The notes beneath the pieces were generated by a model. It saw only the letters and a program-made list of their open reading frames with translations. It was not told the DNA's origin and did not search any database. The position numbers were made by a program, and so were the translations under genes. From Pacificibacter marinus (GTDB lineage Bacteria > Pseudomonadota > Alphaproteobacteria > Rhodobacterales > Rhodobacteraceae): 64,000 nt of DNA. Shown here in pieces: positions 35,108-44,745 of this stretch (positions within the stretch are counted from its first letter, which is position 1; every line of letters starts with the position of its first letter). The DNA lies in NCBI RefSeq assembly GCF_018860505.1, contig NZ_JAHKPU010000032.1, forward strand, positions 124,001 to 188,000, in the 5' to 3' direction.

Positions 35108-36931
35108 CTAAGCAACGTCTTCACGATCTTCGGCCTGTGCCGCCCACATGGCACTGTATTTCCCGTGACGTTCCAGCAACTCCTCATGCGTGCCGCGCTC
35201 TGTCACCTGCCCTTTTTCCAGCACCACGATCTCGTCTGCATCGGCCACAGTGGACAGGCGGTGCGCGATGGTTATGACAGTACGCCCCTCGCCTGCTGCT
35301 TTCAAAGCCCCCAAAATATCGCGTTCTGTTTGGGTATCTAGCGCCGACGTGGCCTCGTCCAGCAGCAAAATCGGCGGATCTTTCAACAGGGTGCGCGCGA
35401 TGCCCACCCGTTGTTTTTCACCTCCAGAAAGTTTCAGCCCGCGTTCCCCAACTTGGGTCTCATAGCCATTGGGAAGGCTTAAAATAAAGTCGTGGATTTG
35501 CGCTTTTTTGGAGGCCGCAACAATTTCATCAAATGTCGCATTGTCTTTGCCATAAGCGATATTGTAGCGCACGGTGTCATTGAACAAAACTGTGTCCTGC
35601 GGCACCACACCGATGGCAGCGTGCAAAGAAGTTTGCGTCACATCGCGCACATCTTGGCCATCGATCAACAAACTGCCGCCAGAGATATCATAAAAGCGAA
35701 ACAGCATGCGCCCGATGGTGGATTTACCCGCACCCGACGGGCCGACCACAGCGACCTTTTTGCCAGCAGGCACAGACAGGTCTAGCCCGCGCAAAATGGG
35801 ACGTTCCGCGTCATAAGCGAAATCAACATTTTTGAATTCAAGCGCGCCGCCTGAGACGTTCAAAGGTTTCGCATCGGGCGCATCCACCACTTCCGCAGGT
35901 TGCTCTAAAAGGCCGAACATTTCTTCCATATCCACCAAAGACTGGCGAATATTGCGATACATAGACCCAAGGAAATTCAACGGCATGGTGATTTGGATCA
36001 TATAAGCGTTGACCATCACAAAATCGCCCACGCTCATTGTCCCGTTTTGCACGCCCATTGCGGCCATAACCATCACACTGACCAAACCAGAGGTGATGAA
36101 CACAGACTGGCCAAAATTCAAGAACGCCAAAGAATATTCGGTTTTGACCGCCGCTTTCTCATAGGCCGCCATCGCGGTGTCATAACGAGCGATTTCGCGG
36201 GCATCTGCGTTGAAATATTTGACCGTCTCATAGTTTAGCAAGCTGTCGACGGCTTTTTGATTGGCGTCATTGTCTTGGTCGTTCATTTCCTTGCGTATTT
36301 TGACCCGCCATTCAGTGACCTTAAATGTGTACATCACATAGGCCGCAATCGTAATTGCGACGACCGAAAGATAGGAAAACCCAAAAGCGCGCCACAAGAT
36401 GATCAACACCATGCTCAGTTCTAGGATCAACGGAAACACGCCGAACAGCATGACGTTGAGCAAAAAGGCAACGCCTTTGACGCCGCGCTCGATAATTCGG
36501 CTCAAACCGCCGGTTTTACGGGTCAAATGATAGCGCAGCGACAGGGCGTGAATGTGCTGGAACGTCTGCAAAGCCAATTGGCGCAGTGCAGCTTGGCCTA
36601 CAGGGGCAAAAATTGCATCGCGCAACTGTTGAAACCCGTTGGTCATCAATCGCGCAAATCCATAAGCGACAGTCAACCCGACAGCACCGAAAACGAGCAT
36701 CATTTCAGGCTTATCCGCGACATCACCGCTGAGGACATCCACCGCCAATTTATACAAATAAGGGGCCGTGACAGAGATGACTTTTGCCGAAATCATCACC
36801 AGCAAGGCCAAAATCACGCGCACACGCGCAGGGCGATTGCCCTTGGGCCACAGGTACGGCGCCACTTGTTTGACCACGGACCATCCGTTTTCTGGACCTT
36901 TAGAACTGGTGATCGACGGACGTGGAGACAT
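35108..36931 (-). CDS. atm1: Atm1-type ABC exporter (ABCB7/HMT family)
   Basis: This half-transporter fuses a six-helix membrane domain (about 40-330) to an ATPase domain (about 360-600). Walker A is VGPSGAGKSTIGRM, the signature LSGGEKQRVGIARTL and Walker B ILLLDEATSALD, followed by the H-loop IAHRLST. The sequence of the membrane domain (RHALSLRYHLTRKTGGLSR-like region near 130-150) and total length, 607 residues, fit the Atm1/NaAtm1 group, which exports glutathione-based sulfur or metal conjugates. It ends 108 bases upstream of the photolyase start, in the same direction. Confidence 0.9.
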   Translation of the reverse strand: MSPRPSITSSKGPENGWSVVKQVAPYLWPKGNRPARVRVILALLVMISAKVISVTAPYLYKLAVDVLSGDVADKPEMMLVFGAVGLTVAYGFARLMTNGFQQLRDAIFAPVGQAALRQLALQTFQHIHALSLRYHLTRKTGGLSRIIERGVKGVAFLLNVMLFGVFPLILELSMVLIILWRAFGFSYLSVVAITIAAYVMYTFKVTEWRVKIRKEMNDQDNDANQKAVDSLLNYETVKYFNADAREIARYDTAMAAYEKAAVKTEYSLAFLNFGQSVFITSGLVSVMVMAAMGVQNGTMSVGDFVMVNAYMIQITMPLNFLGSMYRNIRQSLVDMEEMFGLLEQPAEVVDAPDAKPLNVSGGALEFKNVDFAYDAERPILRGLDLSVPAGKKVAVVGPSGAGKSTIGRMLFRFYDISGGSLLIDGQDVRDVTQTSLHAAIGVVPQDTVLFNDTVRYNIAYGKDNATFDEIVAASKKAQIHDFILSLPNGYETQVGERGLKLSGGEKQRVGIARTLLKDPPILLLDEATSALDTQTERDILGALKAAGEGRTVITIAHRLSTVADADEIVVLEKGQVTERGTHEELLERHGKYSAMWAAQAEDREDVA

Positions 36932-37028
36932 AAAGCGGCCTTTAAGAATAAGATGACATATGCGACGATAAACCTGAATTCAGGCTTAAAACCAAACAAG
37001 AAGAGGTATATAGGCGCTGACCCAATCT

Positions 37029-37065
37029 AAAAACAGGGGCAAATGACATGCCTGCCCCTGTTTTA
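37029..37065 (-). terminator. intrinsic terminator after the LysM protein gene
   Basis: On the minus strand AAAACAGGGGCA and TGCCCCTGTTTTT pair across an 11-base loop, ending in a T-run. It separates this unit from the Atm1 gene downstream. Confidence 0.9.
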
Positions 37066-37096
37066 TTGAAATCCCGATATGTAAAACCTGCAAACT

Positions 37097-38716
37097 TTAT
37101 TCGTCAGGTAAAACAAACACCTGTCCAGGGTAGATCAAATCAGGGTCACGGATTTGAGCCACATTGGCGTTGAACACGCGCGCAAACAAGAAACCATCGC
37201 CGTAAGTTTCAGAAGCAATGCCCCAAAGTGTATTGCCTGGCTGCACAGTGATGGAGGCAATGCGAGGTTGCGGCGCCTCTTGCGTTTTTGTTGTAACGGC
37301 CGCTGCCTGTGCCGTTTCGGACTGTGCTATTTCGGGCTGTGTGCTCGCCTCCGTCGCTTCAGAAGCCGCCGTTTGCTCTGCAACAGGGTCTGCCCCTTGT
37401 GCCAAGCGTTCAAGCACGGCGACATCTTCGCGTTTGAATGGGATTTCCACACGGCTGAGCACCTTACCAGCCTCATCCACCATATCTGCACGCAAAGAAT
37501 AGATGCCCGTCGCGACATCCATCTGCGCCCGCCACTGACCATCAGTGCCGACAGATGTATCCATCAAGGCTGCATTGTTCAGATACAACCGCACAGTTGC
37601 GCCTGCCATACCGCGCCCAGATGCAAAGACAGCACCATCAGGATCATAGGTGATCGCATCGATGCTGACGCCTGTGATCGGCGCTGCCGATTGCAAGATT
37701 TTCACACCGGTCTCATCGGCCACCATAACCATTGGCGCTGCGGGCGTTTCGTTTGAAACTGTGGTGCTGACAGGCGGGGTCTCTGGTAAGGTTTGCGTTT
37801 TTGCCGTCTCAGTTTCGGTCACTTCCGCAACATCAGAATTAGCCTCAGTGTCAGGATCAATCTGCGCGGTTTCGACAGGTTCCGGTGCCCGAACAGCCTT
37901 GAAGGGGGCGATAACGATTGAACTGCTGGCAAAAACGCGGGTCTCGCCCCTTTGCGCTGCGATCTGCATCTCGCGTGGGTGATCCACTGCGGGGATATCA
38001 AACAGTGCCACGTAGTCGCCGCTTGCACCGGTTTTGACACGGGTCAATTCGCCCCCATCAATAAAGATCAAAATATCCACGCCAGCATCCGCACGTCCTG
38101 CAACGGTGGAAATGCCCTCTGGCGGAATACGCACAATATCCACCGTTGGCACAGACAAGGCATGCACAGCAGAATCTAAAGTGCTGTCGTCCGGCTTTGA
38201 TGTCGAATCTTGTGCGACCTCTTGAGGCGTCTCGACAGGAACTGCGGCGGTTGTCGTTTCACGTGCAGGCGCTTGATCAACGGCTTCGGGTTCAATGTCG
38301 GGCGCAGTTATGGCGAGCGCTTCTGTCGGCGTGGTATCAACAAAATCTTCTTGCGCGGGAGCCTGCGTGGGCTGAACAGGAGTCTCCATAGGCTGCAACA
38401 CAACGGGTGGTTCAACAGGTTTAGACGCCACAACCGCAGGGTTTGGCGCCGAATCTACGTTGTGACCTTCCTCGTTGCCATCTTCAGTGGTGATTGCACT
38501 TACGTCAGGCACCGTCATATCAACCAATGCATCACCAGTGGTTTCGTCAACGCGTGGCGGTGCAGACATGCTGACCGTTTCGACCTCACGTGGTACGGCA
38601 GCGTCGTCGCTTGGCGCGGCAATATAGATGACATATCCTATTGCGACTGCAATCGCGATCGCAGACGCCCCCGCGACAGGCAAAGCCGCCGACCCAAAGG
38701 CCTGTTTGAAAGGCAT
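37097..38716 (-). CDS. LysM-domain membrane-anchored envelope protein
   Basis: This 539-residue protein has one N-terminal transmembrane segment (about 11-33) and a long acidic, Pro/Thr/Val/Ala-rich region (about 45-190) that is probably unstructured. Two Ig-like or BON-like beta modules follow (about 195-265 and 355-430, with STVAGRADAGVDILIFIDGG and GRGMAGATVRLYLNNAAL). A C-terminal LysM domain closes it (about 488-537, starting ITVQPGNTLWGIASETYG). LysM binds peptidoglycan, so the protein probably spans from inner membrane to wall. The role is otherwise unknown. Confidence 0.88.
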   Translation of the reverse strand: MPFKQAFGSAALPVAGASAIAIAVAIGYVIYIAAPSDDAAVPREVETVSMSAPPRVDETTGDALVDMTVPDVSAITTEDGNEEGHNVDSAPNPAVVASKPVEPPVVLQPMETPVQPTQAPAQEDFVDTTPTEALAITAPDIEPEAVDQAPARETTTAAVPVETPQEVAQDSTSKPDDSTLDSAVHALSVPTVDIVRIPPEGISTVAGRADAGVDILIFIDGGELTRVKTGASGDYVALFDIPAVDHPREMQIAAQRGETRVFASSSIVIAPFKAVRAPEPVETAQIDPDTEANSDVAEVTETETAKTQTLPETPPVSTTVSNETPAAPMVMVADETGVKILQSAAPITGVSIDAITYDPDGAVFASGRGMAGATVRLYLNNAALMDTSVGTDGQWRAQMDVATGIYSLRADMVDEAGKVLSRVEIPFKREDVAVLERLAQGADPVAEQTAASEATEASTQPEIAQSETAQAAAVTTKTQEAPQPRIASITVQPGNTLWGIASETYGDGFLFARVFNANVAQIRDPDLIYPGQVFVLPDE

Positions 38717-38740
38717 AGTGTTGTTCCCGTTTCCCTAAGT

Positions 38741-38760
38741 CCCCTCATCTTTTAGAGGGG
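38741..38760 (-). other. hairpin in the LysM gene leader
   Basis: CCCCTC and GAGGGG pair across 8 bases, 25 bases before the LysM gene start. There is no T-run either way, so it is a leader structure or a protein site rather than a terminator. Confidence 0.3.
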
Positions 38761-38834
38761 TTGAGCCACGGTAACAATGCGCCTAACAAGGGTCAAAGAC
38801 TTCCTGACCCAATCTATTGCCAAAGGACCGTAAA

Positions 38835-39392
38835 ATGGCTGATTTTTCCCTTTCTGTCTGTGTTTTTTGCGGTGCGCGCTCTGGCGGTGATCCTATTTAT
38901 GCCGAAGTCGCGGCACATCTTGGACGCACGATTGCAGATCAGAACTGGCGTTTGGTCTATGGGGCCGGCGATGTTGGACTGATGGGCACCGTTGCGCGAG
39001 CCACTCAAAAGGCTGGCGGGGCGACCTTTGGCGTGATTCCTGTGCATTTGATGAAGCAAGAAGTCGGCAAGTCTGATTTGTCGACATTTGTTGTCACTGA
39101 AAATATGCATGAGCGCAAAAAAGTCATGTTCATGAACTGCGATGCCATTGTGGTCTTGCCTGGTGGAGCTGGGTCTTTGGACGAGTTTTTCGAGGTCTTA
39201 ACATGGAAACAAATCGGCTTGCACGACAAGCCGATCTATTTGTTGTCTGTGAATGACTACTGGGCCCCGCTTGAGGCTTTGATTGATCATGTGATTGCAG
39301 AAGGCTTTGCCTCTGATATCAACAAAAGTTATTATAAAACAGTCTCTTCCGTCGAAGAACTGACAGCAGACCTTTTGTCAACGCGCGCCTGA
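38835..39392 (+). CDS. LOG family protein (cytokinin-type nucleotide phosphoribohydrolase)
   Basis: This 185-residue Rossmann-fold enzyme releases a base from a nucleoside 5'-monophosphate; bacterial members usually act on AMP or related nucleotides. The signatures are complete: GAGDVGLMG, HERKKVMF and PGGAGSLDEFFE. The ATG at 38835 has AAAGGA upstream; a TTG at 38817 is unlikely. The 3' end overlaps the convergent rarD by 61 bases. Confidence 0.92.
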   Translation: MADFSLSVCVFCGARSGGDPIYAEVAAHLGRTIADQNWRLVYGAGDVGLMGTVARATQKAGGATFGVIPVHLMKQEVGKSDLSTFVVTENMHERKKVMFMNCDAIVVLPGGAGSLDEFFEVLTWKQIGLHDKPIYLLSVNDYWAPLEALIDHVIAEGFASDINKSYYKTVSSVEELTADLLSTRA

Positions 39393-40291
39393 CGTTCGAC
39401 ACGCCACGCCGTCCATGTGAACAGAGCAAGGCCTGTCCAAATCATCGGCAAAGCGATCATATGCGACGACGTCACCACTTGGCCGAATACCCAAACGGCG
39501 ATGATCATCTGCAATGTAGAATTGTGGTAATTGCCAAGCCCAAGCACGATCATAGACATACGGCGCGAAGCGATTGAGAACAAAATCAACGGCACGCCCG
39601 TGACCGCTCCTGCAAGAATCAACAAAATTGTATCGCGGATCGTCACCCCGAAAGCGCCAGCGGCCTGCGTCTCTGTGCCGCCCCAGCCCCATATTTCAAT
39701 CCCGATCAAATAAATCAAAGCAAATGGCGCCAAAAGCGCGGCCTCGGCGGCCATAGAAATCACAGCGCCCACAGCCAAGTCTTTTTTAATCGTGCCATAA
39801 ATGACAAAACTGCCTGACATTGTCAGAGCAAGCCAAGGTGCCGCGCCAAGGCCAATCGTCAATACGACAACCGCGGCCAATCCCAACAACATCGAGACAT
39901 ACTGTAGCCCCTTTAAGTGCTCGCCATAAACCACAACCCCAACGCCAGCCGCCATCAACGGAAAGATGTAATAGGCCAAAGAGGCCTCAAGTGTTTGATC
40001 GGATTGAATGGCGTAGATGAACAAGAACCAGTTGAGCGACACGAGTATCGCGGCTGGCGCGATCCGGTACAGACCCTGCGCGCCGCTTTTGGGATGCAGC
40101 AAAAACAGCAGCTCGCGCGTGCGCCCTTGCAAGACAATAATAGCACCGAATAAAACAAAAGACCAAAAGGTACGATGCGCCAAAACCTCAAGCCCCGGGA
40201 CGTGATTCACCTCGCGGTAATACAGTGCTGAGATACCCCATAGGGTGTAGGCCAAGAAGAGTGCGAGGAATCCGGTTTTGCGATCAGTCAT
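39332..40291 (-). CDS. rarD: RarD-type EamA-family transporter
   Basis: This 319-residue inner-membrane protein of the drug/metabolite transporter superfamily has about ten hydrophobic helices. It starts MTDRKTGFLALFLAYTLWGI and has the RarD stretch HRTFWSFVLF and ILVSLNWFLFIYAIQSDQ. RarD is named for chloramphenicol-sensitive phenotypes; the natural substrate is unknown. The ATG at 40291 is preferred to an open frame reaching 40402. Its last 61 bases overlap the LOG gene on the other strand. Confidence 0.92.
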   Translation of the reverse strand: MTDRKTGFLALFLAYTLWGISALYYREVNHVPGLEVLAHRTFWSFVLFGAIIVLQGRTRELLFLLHPKSGAQGLYRIAPAAILVSLNWFLFIYAIQSDQTLEASLAYYIFPLMAAGVGVVVYGEHLKGLQYVSMLLGLAAVVVLTIGLGAAPWLALTMSGSFVIYGTIKKDLAVGAVISMAAEAALLAPFALIYLIGIEIWGWGGTETQAAGAFGVTIRDTILLILAGAVTGVPLILFSIASRRMSMIVLGLGNYHNSTLQMIIAVWVFGQVVTSSHMIALPMIWTGLALFTWTAWRVERQARVDKRSAVSSSTEETVL

Positions 40292-40811
40292 GACATCAAT
40301 TGGCGTGAAAGACTGCCGGCATGCAAGAGGAAATGGTATACCAAAACAACCCAGATACGCACAGCACTTCTGTAAAAAAAGTGCGACATAGGACGTCGAC
40401 AAAATCCTCTGACACCTGTTTTACGCGCTCTTGTATAAGCCTAGAGAGACATCCAAAACGTCATGAAATCGTATCTAATGCGCTAAACTGGGCTCGTCAA
40501 AATTGCCAAATGCACCATTTCTATCCGCACACCTCGCAATTTAAGTTATTGTATTTAAATACCTAAACCTCCAAACCAATCGAAAGCCTAAACCGGTATT
40601 GGCGTCGTTTCTGTCTGAACACGCTCGCTCAGCAAGGCCTGCGGTGCTTGCGGTATTTGCGAGAGCAGAGTGTATTTTTATAACAAAACACCTAAACCAT
40701 CTATCTTTTAAAAGGCGTTCTCATAACCTTCTATGCCAAATTGCAAACGGGTCATCAAAACCAAAAAGGACGCCCCAAGGCGCCCTTTTCTTTTATCATA
40801 TACGTCAGAGC
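40292..40811. other. 520-bp AT-rich intergenic region
   Basis: This lies between the rarD start and the sodB stop, and is clearly richer in A+T than its surroundings. I find a short hairpin GCACTT/AAGTGC (about 40362-40383) and the sodB terminator at the right edge. Open frames here lack ribosome sites and familiar sequence. No gene is supported. Confidence 0.45.
40763..40793 (-). terminator. intrinsic terminator after sodB
   Basis: On the minus strand AAAAGGGCGCC and GGCGTCCTTTTT pair across a 4-base loop, ending in a T-run. Confidence 0.85.
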
Positions 40812-41414
40812 TTAGCCCAAACGGGATGCAACGTTTTCCCAGTTCACGAGCTTCTCAAGGAAGTTTGTAAGGTACACAGGGCGTTTGTTGCGGAAATCGA
40901 TGTAATAGGAATGTTCCCACACATCACAGCCGAGCAATGTCGTTTGACCGAAACACACAGGGTTCACGCCGTTTTCAGTCTTAGTGACTTTCAACGCGCC
41001 GTCCGTGTCTTTCACAAGCCAAGCCCAGCCAGAACCGAATTGACCAGCACCCGCGGCACAGAATTGCTTTTTGAACTCATCGACGGAACCGAAAGATTCA
41101 ACAAGCGCTTTTTCAAGCTCAGTTGGCATCGCGTTGCCATCTGGGCCCATCATTTCCCAAAACTGGTTGTGGTTCCAAAGTTGTGAGATGTTGTTGAAGA
41201 TGCCGTTTTGCGCGACAGAAGATTTGTCGTATGTGCCAACGATGATTTCTTCCAAAGATTTGCCATCCCACTCCGTGCCCGCAATAGCAGCGTTGCCATT
41301 GGTCACGTAAGCGTTGTGGTGCAAGTCGTGGTGAAATTCGAGCGTCTCAGCGGACATGCCGAGATCGGCAAGAGCATCGTGAGCGTATGGAAGATCTGGA
41401 AGTGAAAAGGCCAT
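40812..41414 (-). CDS. sodB: superoxide dismutase (Fe/Mn type)
   Basis: This enzyme dismutates superoxide. The 200 residues contain the metal ligands: His in LEFHHDLHHNAYV, His in WNHNQFWEMM, and Asp/His in the C-terminal motif DVWEHSYYIDFRN. GSGWAWLV precedes the latter. The residue pattern fits the iron-type SodB of alphaproteobacteria, though metal choice cannot be settled from sequence. GAGGAG lies 8 bases before the ATG, and the gene is monocistronic with its own terminator. Confidence 0.96.
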   Translation of the reverse strand: MAFSLPDLPYAHDALADLGMSAETLEFHHDLHHNAYVTNGNAAIAGTEWDGKSLEEIIVGTYDKSSVAQNGIFNNISQLWNHNQFWEMMGPDGNAMPTELEKALVESFGSVDEFKKQFCAAGAGQFGSGWAWLVKDTDGALKVTKTENGVNPVCFGQTTLLGCDVWEHSYYIDFRNKRPVYLTNFLEKLVNWENVASRLG

Positions 41415-41674
41415 GATGAAGGCTCCTCTATTTATCTGGTGCGTTTGACTGGCCTATACGTGATCCGATGCACGCGCGGGGTCAAGGGCAGACAGGCCAA
41501 GTTGTGCGAATTTAGCGCAAGTGGGGGCAAAGTTTAGCACGAAACGCCCCCGCGATCAGATCACCAACAGGCCATAGCGTCACATCTGCTTGATAAGGCC
41601 TTTCGTAAGCGGCACGCGCGGTCTACATCTGTGGCCAGATACGACCTGACACTGACCTAGCGCGGATACACCTT

Positions 41675-42907
41675 ATGACCTTTTGGATCATCGCCACGAT
41701 CATTGCCCTTCTTGCCACAGCGCCTTTGGTGCTGGTGTTGCTGCGGACACGTGGCTCGACCGCAGATGACATCGGCAATACAGCCATCGAATTGCGCGTC
41801 TATAAAGATCAACTGAATGAGGTGGATCGCGATCTGACGCGTGGAATGCTGACCGAAGATGCAGCAAAACGCGCCCGTTTGGAAATTTCGCGCCGGATGT
41901 TAGAGGCGGATAGCAAAAAAGACCAACACACCACCAAAGACGCCGCCCTGCCCCTTTGGGCAGCTTTGCTGATCGGTGCGATAGTTTTTTGGGGGGGCGT
42001 TTGGCTTTATACCGTCGAGGGCGCGCCAACTTATCGAGATTTACCATTGGAAACCCGCTTGGCACTGGCGCAAGAAATCCGCGAGACACGGCCCACGCAG
42101 GCCATCGCCGAAGATAGCGCGCCTGCGTCGCCACCGCTTGAGACACCGAATCCAGAACACCTAGAGTTGCTCGATCAATTGCGTGCAGCATTGGAAACCC
42201 GCCCTGATGATCTGCAAGGTCACATGCTTTTGGCGCGGAATGCTTCTGTTGTTGGTGAATACCGTGAAGCCTATGCCGCGCAAACCCGTGTGATTGCCAT
42301 CAAAGGCGATGCCGCTACGGCCGAGGATTATGCCACTTTGGCTGACTTTATGATCTTGGCTGTCGGGGGGTATATCTCTCCCGAAGCCGAGGCCGCGATC
42401 ACGCAATCTTTGGCCCGCGATGCAGGCAATGGCACAGCCAATTATTACGCAGGGTTGATGTTCGCCCAAACCGGACGCCCAGATATGACGTTTCAACTTT
42501 GGTCGCGCTTGCTCAGCAACAGTGCGCCAGATGATCTTTGGGTGGCGCCTATTCGGGACCAAATCGAATCCGTCGCCTTTGCCGCAGGCGAACGCTATAC
42601 CTTGCCACCTCTGCCCTCTGCTGAGCTCAAAGGCCCAACAGCGGACGACATAGAGGCCGCTGCAGATATGGACACAGGCGACCGCATGGCCTTTATTCAA
42701 TCCATGGTCGATCAGCTGTCGGCGCGATTGGCGAATGATGGCGGTACGCCAGACGAATGGGCGCAGCTCATTTCGGCCTTGGGCGTATTGGGTGACACCA
42801 GCCGCGCGCGTGCTATATGGGGCGAGGCACAGGTCATCTTTGGACCTGACGCCGCAGCCTTAGCCACGGTTCGCAACGCCGCCCAATCAGCAGGAATTGT
42901 TCAATGA
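41675..42907 (+). CDS. ccmI: cytochrome c biogenesis protein CcmI
   Basis: CcmI delivers apocytochrome c to the heme-ligation complex. The 410 residues have two N-terminal transmembrane segments (about 2-22 and 95-115), with the cytoplasmic loop LRVYKDQLNEVDRDLTRGML between them, and a periplasmic TPR region (about 165-300). It overlaps ruvX as ATGA. The other ccm genes are not in the window. Confidence 0.92.
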   Translation: MTFWIIATIIALLATAPLVLVLLRTRGSTADDIGNTAIELRVYKDQLNEVDRDLTRGMLTEDAAKRARLEISRRMLEADSKKDQHTTKDAALPLWAALLIGAIVFWGGVWLYTVEGAPTYRDLPLETRLALAQEIRETRPTQAIAEDSAPASPPLETPNPEHLELLDQLRAALETRPDDLQGHMLLARNASVVGEYREAYAAQTRVIAIKGDAATAEDYATLADFMILAVGGYISPEAEAAITQSLARDAGNGTANYYAGLMFAQTGRPDMTFQLWSRLLSNSAPDDLWVAPIRDQIESVAFAAGERYTLPPLPSAELKGPTADDIEAAADMDTGDRMAFIQSMVDQLSARLANDGGTPDEWAQLISALGVLGDTSRARAIWGEAQVIFGPDAAALATVRNAAQSAGIVQ

Positions 42908-43389
42908 GCGCCCAAATTTTCGAAGACATCGCTGAATTCGCGGCAACGCTACCCATGATGACATCCATTGCCGGACTTGATTTTGGTGACAAAACCATTG
43001 GCGTGGCGGTCTCTGATCGCTTTCGAACGATTTCCTCATCTGCCATGACAGTGCGTCGCAAAAAATTCACTTTGGACGCGCAAGAGCTGATCAAAGTCTT
43101 TGGCGAGCGCGAAATCGGTGGTGTTATCTTGGGGTTGCCCCGCAATATGGACGGATCCGAAGGCCCGCGCTGTCAAAAAACCCGCGCCTTTGCCCGCAAT
43201 TTAAGCCAATTGATCGAACAGCCGATCACCTATTGGGACGAACGCCTGTCCACTGTGGCGGCTGAACGTGTGATGCTTGAGGCAGATATGTCGCGCGCCA
43301 AACGCGCCGAAAAAATAGATCAGGTTGCAGCAGGGCTAATTTTGCAAGGCGCGTTGGATCGTTTAGCGCATTTGAAAACCCAAGCCTGA
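42904..43389 (+). CDS. ruvX: Holliday junction resolvase-like RuvX (YqgF)
   Basis: This RNase H-fold nuclease is of the YqgF family, implicated in 16S rRNA 5'-end maturation. The 161 residues carry GLDFGDKTIGVAVSD with the first acidic residue, GLPRNMDGSEGPR and YWDERLSTVAAERVM with the second. The N-terminus is about 20 residues longer than in E. coli, as in relatives. It starts inside the last codons of ccmI and is followed 25 bases later by the DUF1289 gene. Confidence 0.93.
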   Translation: MSAQIFEDIAEFAATLPMMTSIAGLDFGDKTIGVAVSDRFRTISSSAMTVRRKKFTLDAQELIKVFGEREIGGVILGLPRNMDGSEGPRCQKTRAFARNLSQLIEQPITYWDERLSTVAAERVMLEADMSRAKRAEKIDQVAAGLILQGALDRLAHLKTQA

Positions 43390-43413
43390 CATAAAGTATT
43401 TGATCTAAAACAC

Positions 43414-43662
43414 ATGACAAACAACACCGACAATATTTGGACGCGTGCAGAAATCGAAAGCCCCTGCACCAAAGTCTGCCAAATTCATCCTGAAACACGG
43501 ATGTGTTTGGGCTGTGCGCGCTCCATTGATGAAATCGGTGGTTGGTCAACCATGTCACCTGCCGAGCGCGCCGCCATAATGGCAGACCTGCCCAATCGCG
43601 CAGCCGCCCCAACCACGCGGCGCGGCGGACGTGCTGCGCGCCTCAAACGCAAGTTCGACTGA
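43414..43662 (+). CDS. DUF1289 family protein
   Basis: This 82-residue protein has the family's cysteine pattern: SPCTKVCQIHPETRMCLGC followed by ARSIDEIGGW. The four cysteines probably bind a metal or iron-sulfur centre. The tail is basic (RRGGRAARLKRKF). Function unknown. It ends the ccmI-ruvX unit and is followed by an intrinsic terminator. Confidence 0.9.
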   Translation: MTNNTDNIWTRAEIESPCTKVCQIHPETRMCLGCARSIDEIGGWSTMSPAERAAIMADLPNRAAAPTTRRGGRAARLKRKFD

Positions 43663-43693
43663 CATCGGTCAGTTGCTCAGTGTCATTCAAGCT

Positions 43694-43730
43694 AAAAGGT
43701 CGCCCCTATTGGAGCGACCTTTTCTTTTTG
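43694..43730 (+). terminator. intrinsic terminator after DUF1289 gene
   Basis: AAAAGGTCGC and GCGACCTTTT pair across an 8-10-base loop, followed by C and TTTTT. It lies between convergent genes. Confidence 0.87.
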
Positions 43731-43758
43731 GAAACAACTATGCCAAGCGCCTTTGGCC

Positions 43759-44745
43759 TCAAGTCATTGAGACAACGACACGCCCTTTGACTTGCCCACT
43801 CAAGATATCCGCCCCAAGCTGCGGCACGTCCTCAAGTGTTGCTGGCACGATCATGTCTTCAAGCTTGTCCATCGGCAAATCCGTAGCAATCCGCGCCCAA
43901 GCTCGGTTACGATTCTCATAAGGCTGCATCACGCTGTCTATGCCCAACAGATTTACCCCGCGCAACAAAAACGGGATCACGCTGGCCGGCAGGCTTGCGC
44001 CGCCTGCAAGACCAATCGCCGAAACAGATCCGCCGTATTTCAACTGGCCTAAAATGCGTGCCAGCATCTCACCGCCAACGGCATCAATACATCCCGCCCA
44101 CGTTTCCGCCTCAAGCGGGCGCTTCACAGTCTCATTGATCTCGGAGCGAGCAACAATCTGTGACGCCCCCAAAGATGTCAAATACGCTGCCTGCTCTGGG
44201 CGACCAGTTACACCAGCCACTTCATAGCCCAAATTGGCCAATATCGCCGTGGCAACAGACCCGACACCACCGGCAGCGCCCGTGACCAAAACAGGGCCTT
44301 TTGCTGGCGTCAAACCGTGATCTTCCAGCGCCAAAACCGCCAGCATGGCTGTGAAACCTGCCGTTCCGACAGCCATCGCTTGGCGCGTTGTCAGACCTTG
44401 CGGCAAAGGCACCAACCAATCGGCTTTCACTCGTGCTTTTTCGGCATATCCGCCCCAATGCACTTCGCCCACACGCCAACCGGTCAATACAACCTTATCA
44501 CCTGGGGCATAGCGCGCATCCTCAGATGCCTCGACAGCGCCCGCAAAATCGATGCCAGGCACATGGGGGTAGTTTCGCACAAGACCGCCACCCTTGGGCG
44601 AAAGACACAGACCGTCTTTGTAATTGAGCGTTGAATATTCGACTCGTACGGTCACATCTCCGGCGGGCAATAAGCTCTCGTCGATGTCTTTGATCCGAGC
44701 CTCAGCCAGACCATCAGCCCCCTGTTCCATCACCAATGCCCGCAT
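43759..44745 (-). CDS. acuI: acryloyl-CoA reductase (NADPH) AcuI
   Basis: AcuI reduces the toxic intermediate acryloyl-CoA to propionyl-CoA in DMSP and 3-hydroxypropionate metabolism of marine bacteria. The 328 residues of this MDR-family enzyme include STLNYKDGLCLSPKGGGLVR, HVPGIDFAGAVEAS, LTGWRVGEVHWGGYAEKARV and the NADPH loop VTGAAGGVGSVATAILA. These are close, from memory, to Ruegeria and Rhodobacter AcuI. The ATG at 44745 has GGGAGG 6 bases upstream; the frame is open to 44826. It stands alone, without dmdA or acuN/K beside it. Confidence 0.92.
   Translation of the reverse strand: MRALVMEQGADGLAEARIKDIDESLLPAGDVTVRVEYSTLNYKDGLCLSPKGGGLVRNYPHVPGIDFAGAVEASEDARYAPGDKVVLTGWRVGEVHWGGYAEKARVKADWLVPLPQGLTTRQAMAVGTAGFTAMLAVLALEDHGLTPAKGPVLVTGAAGGVGSVATAILANLGYEVAGVTGRPEQAAYLTSLGASQIVARSEINETVKRPLEAETWAGCIDAVGGEMLARILGQLKYGGSVSAIGLAGGASLPASVIPFLLRGVNLLGIDSVMQPYENRNRAWARIATDLPMDKLEDMIVPATLEDVPQLGADILSGQVKGRVVVSMT

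Noticed and set aside
40599-41186. 195-codon plus-strand frame overlapping sodB
   Set aside because: Antisense to a complete sodB gene and its terminator; no family resemblance.
41523-41551. GGGGGC/GCCCCC hairpin between sodB and ccmI as a terminator
   Set aside because: No T-run on either side, and it lies between divergent starts where no terminator is needed.
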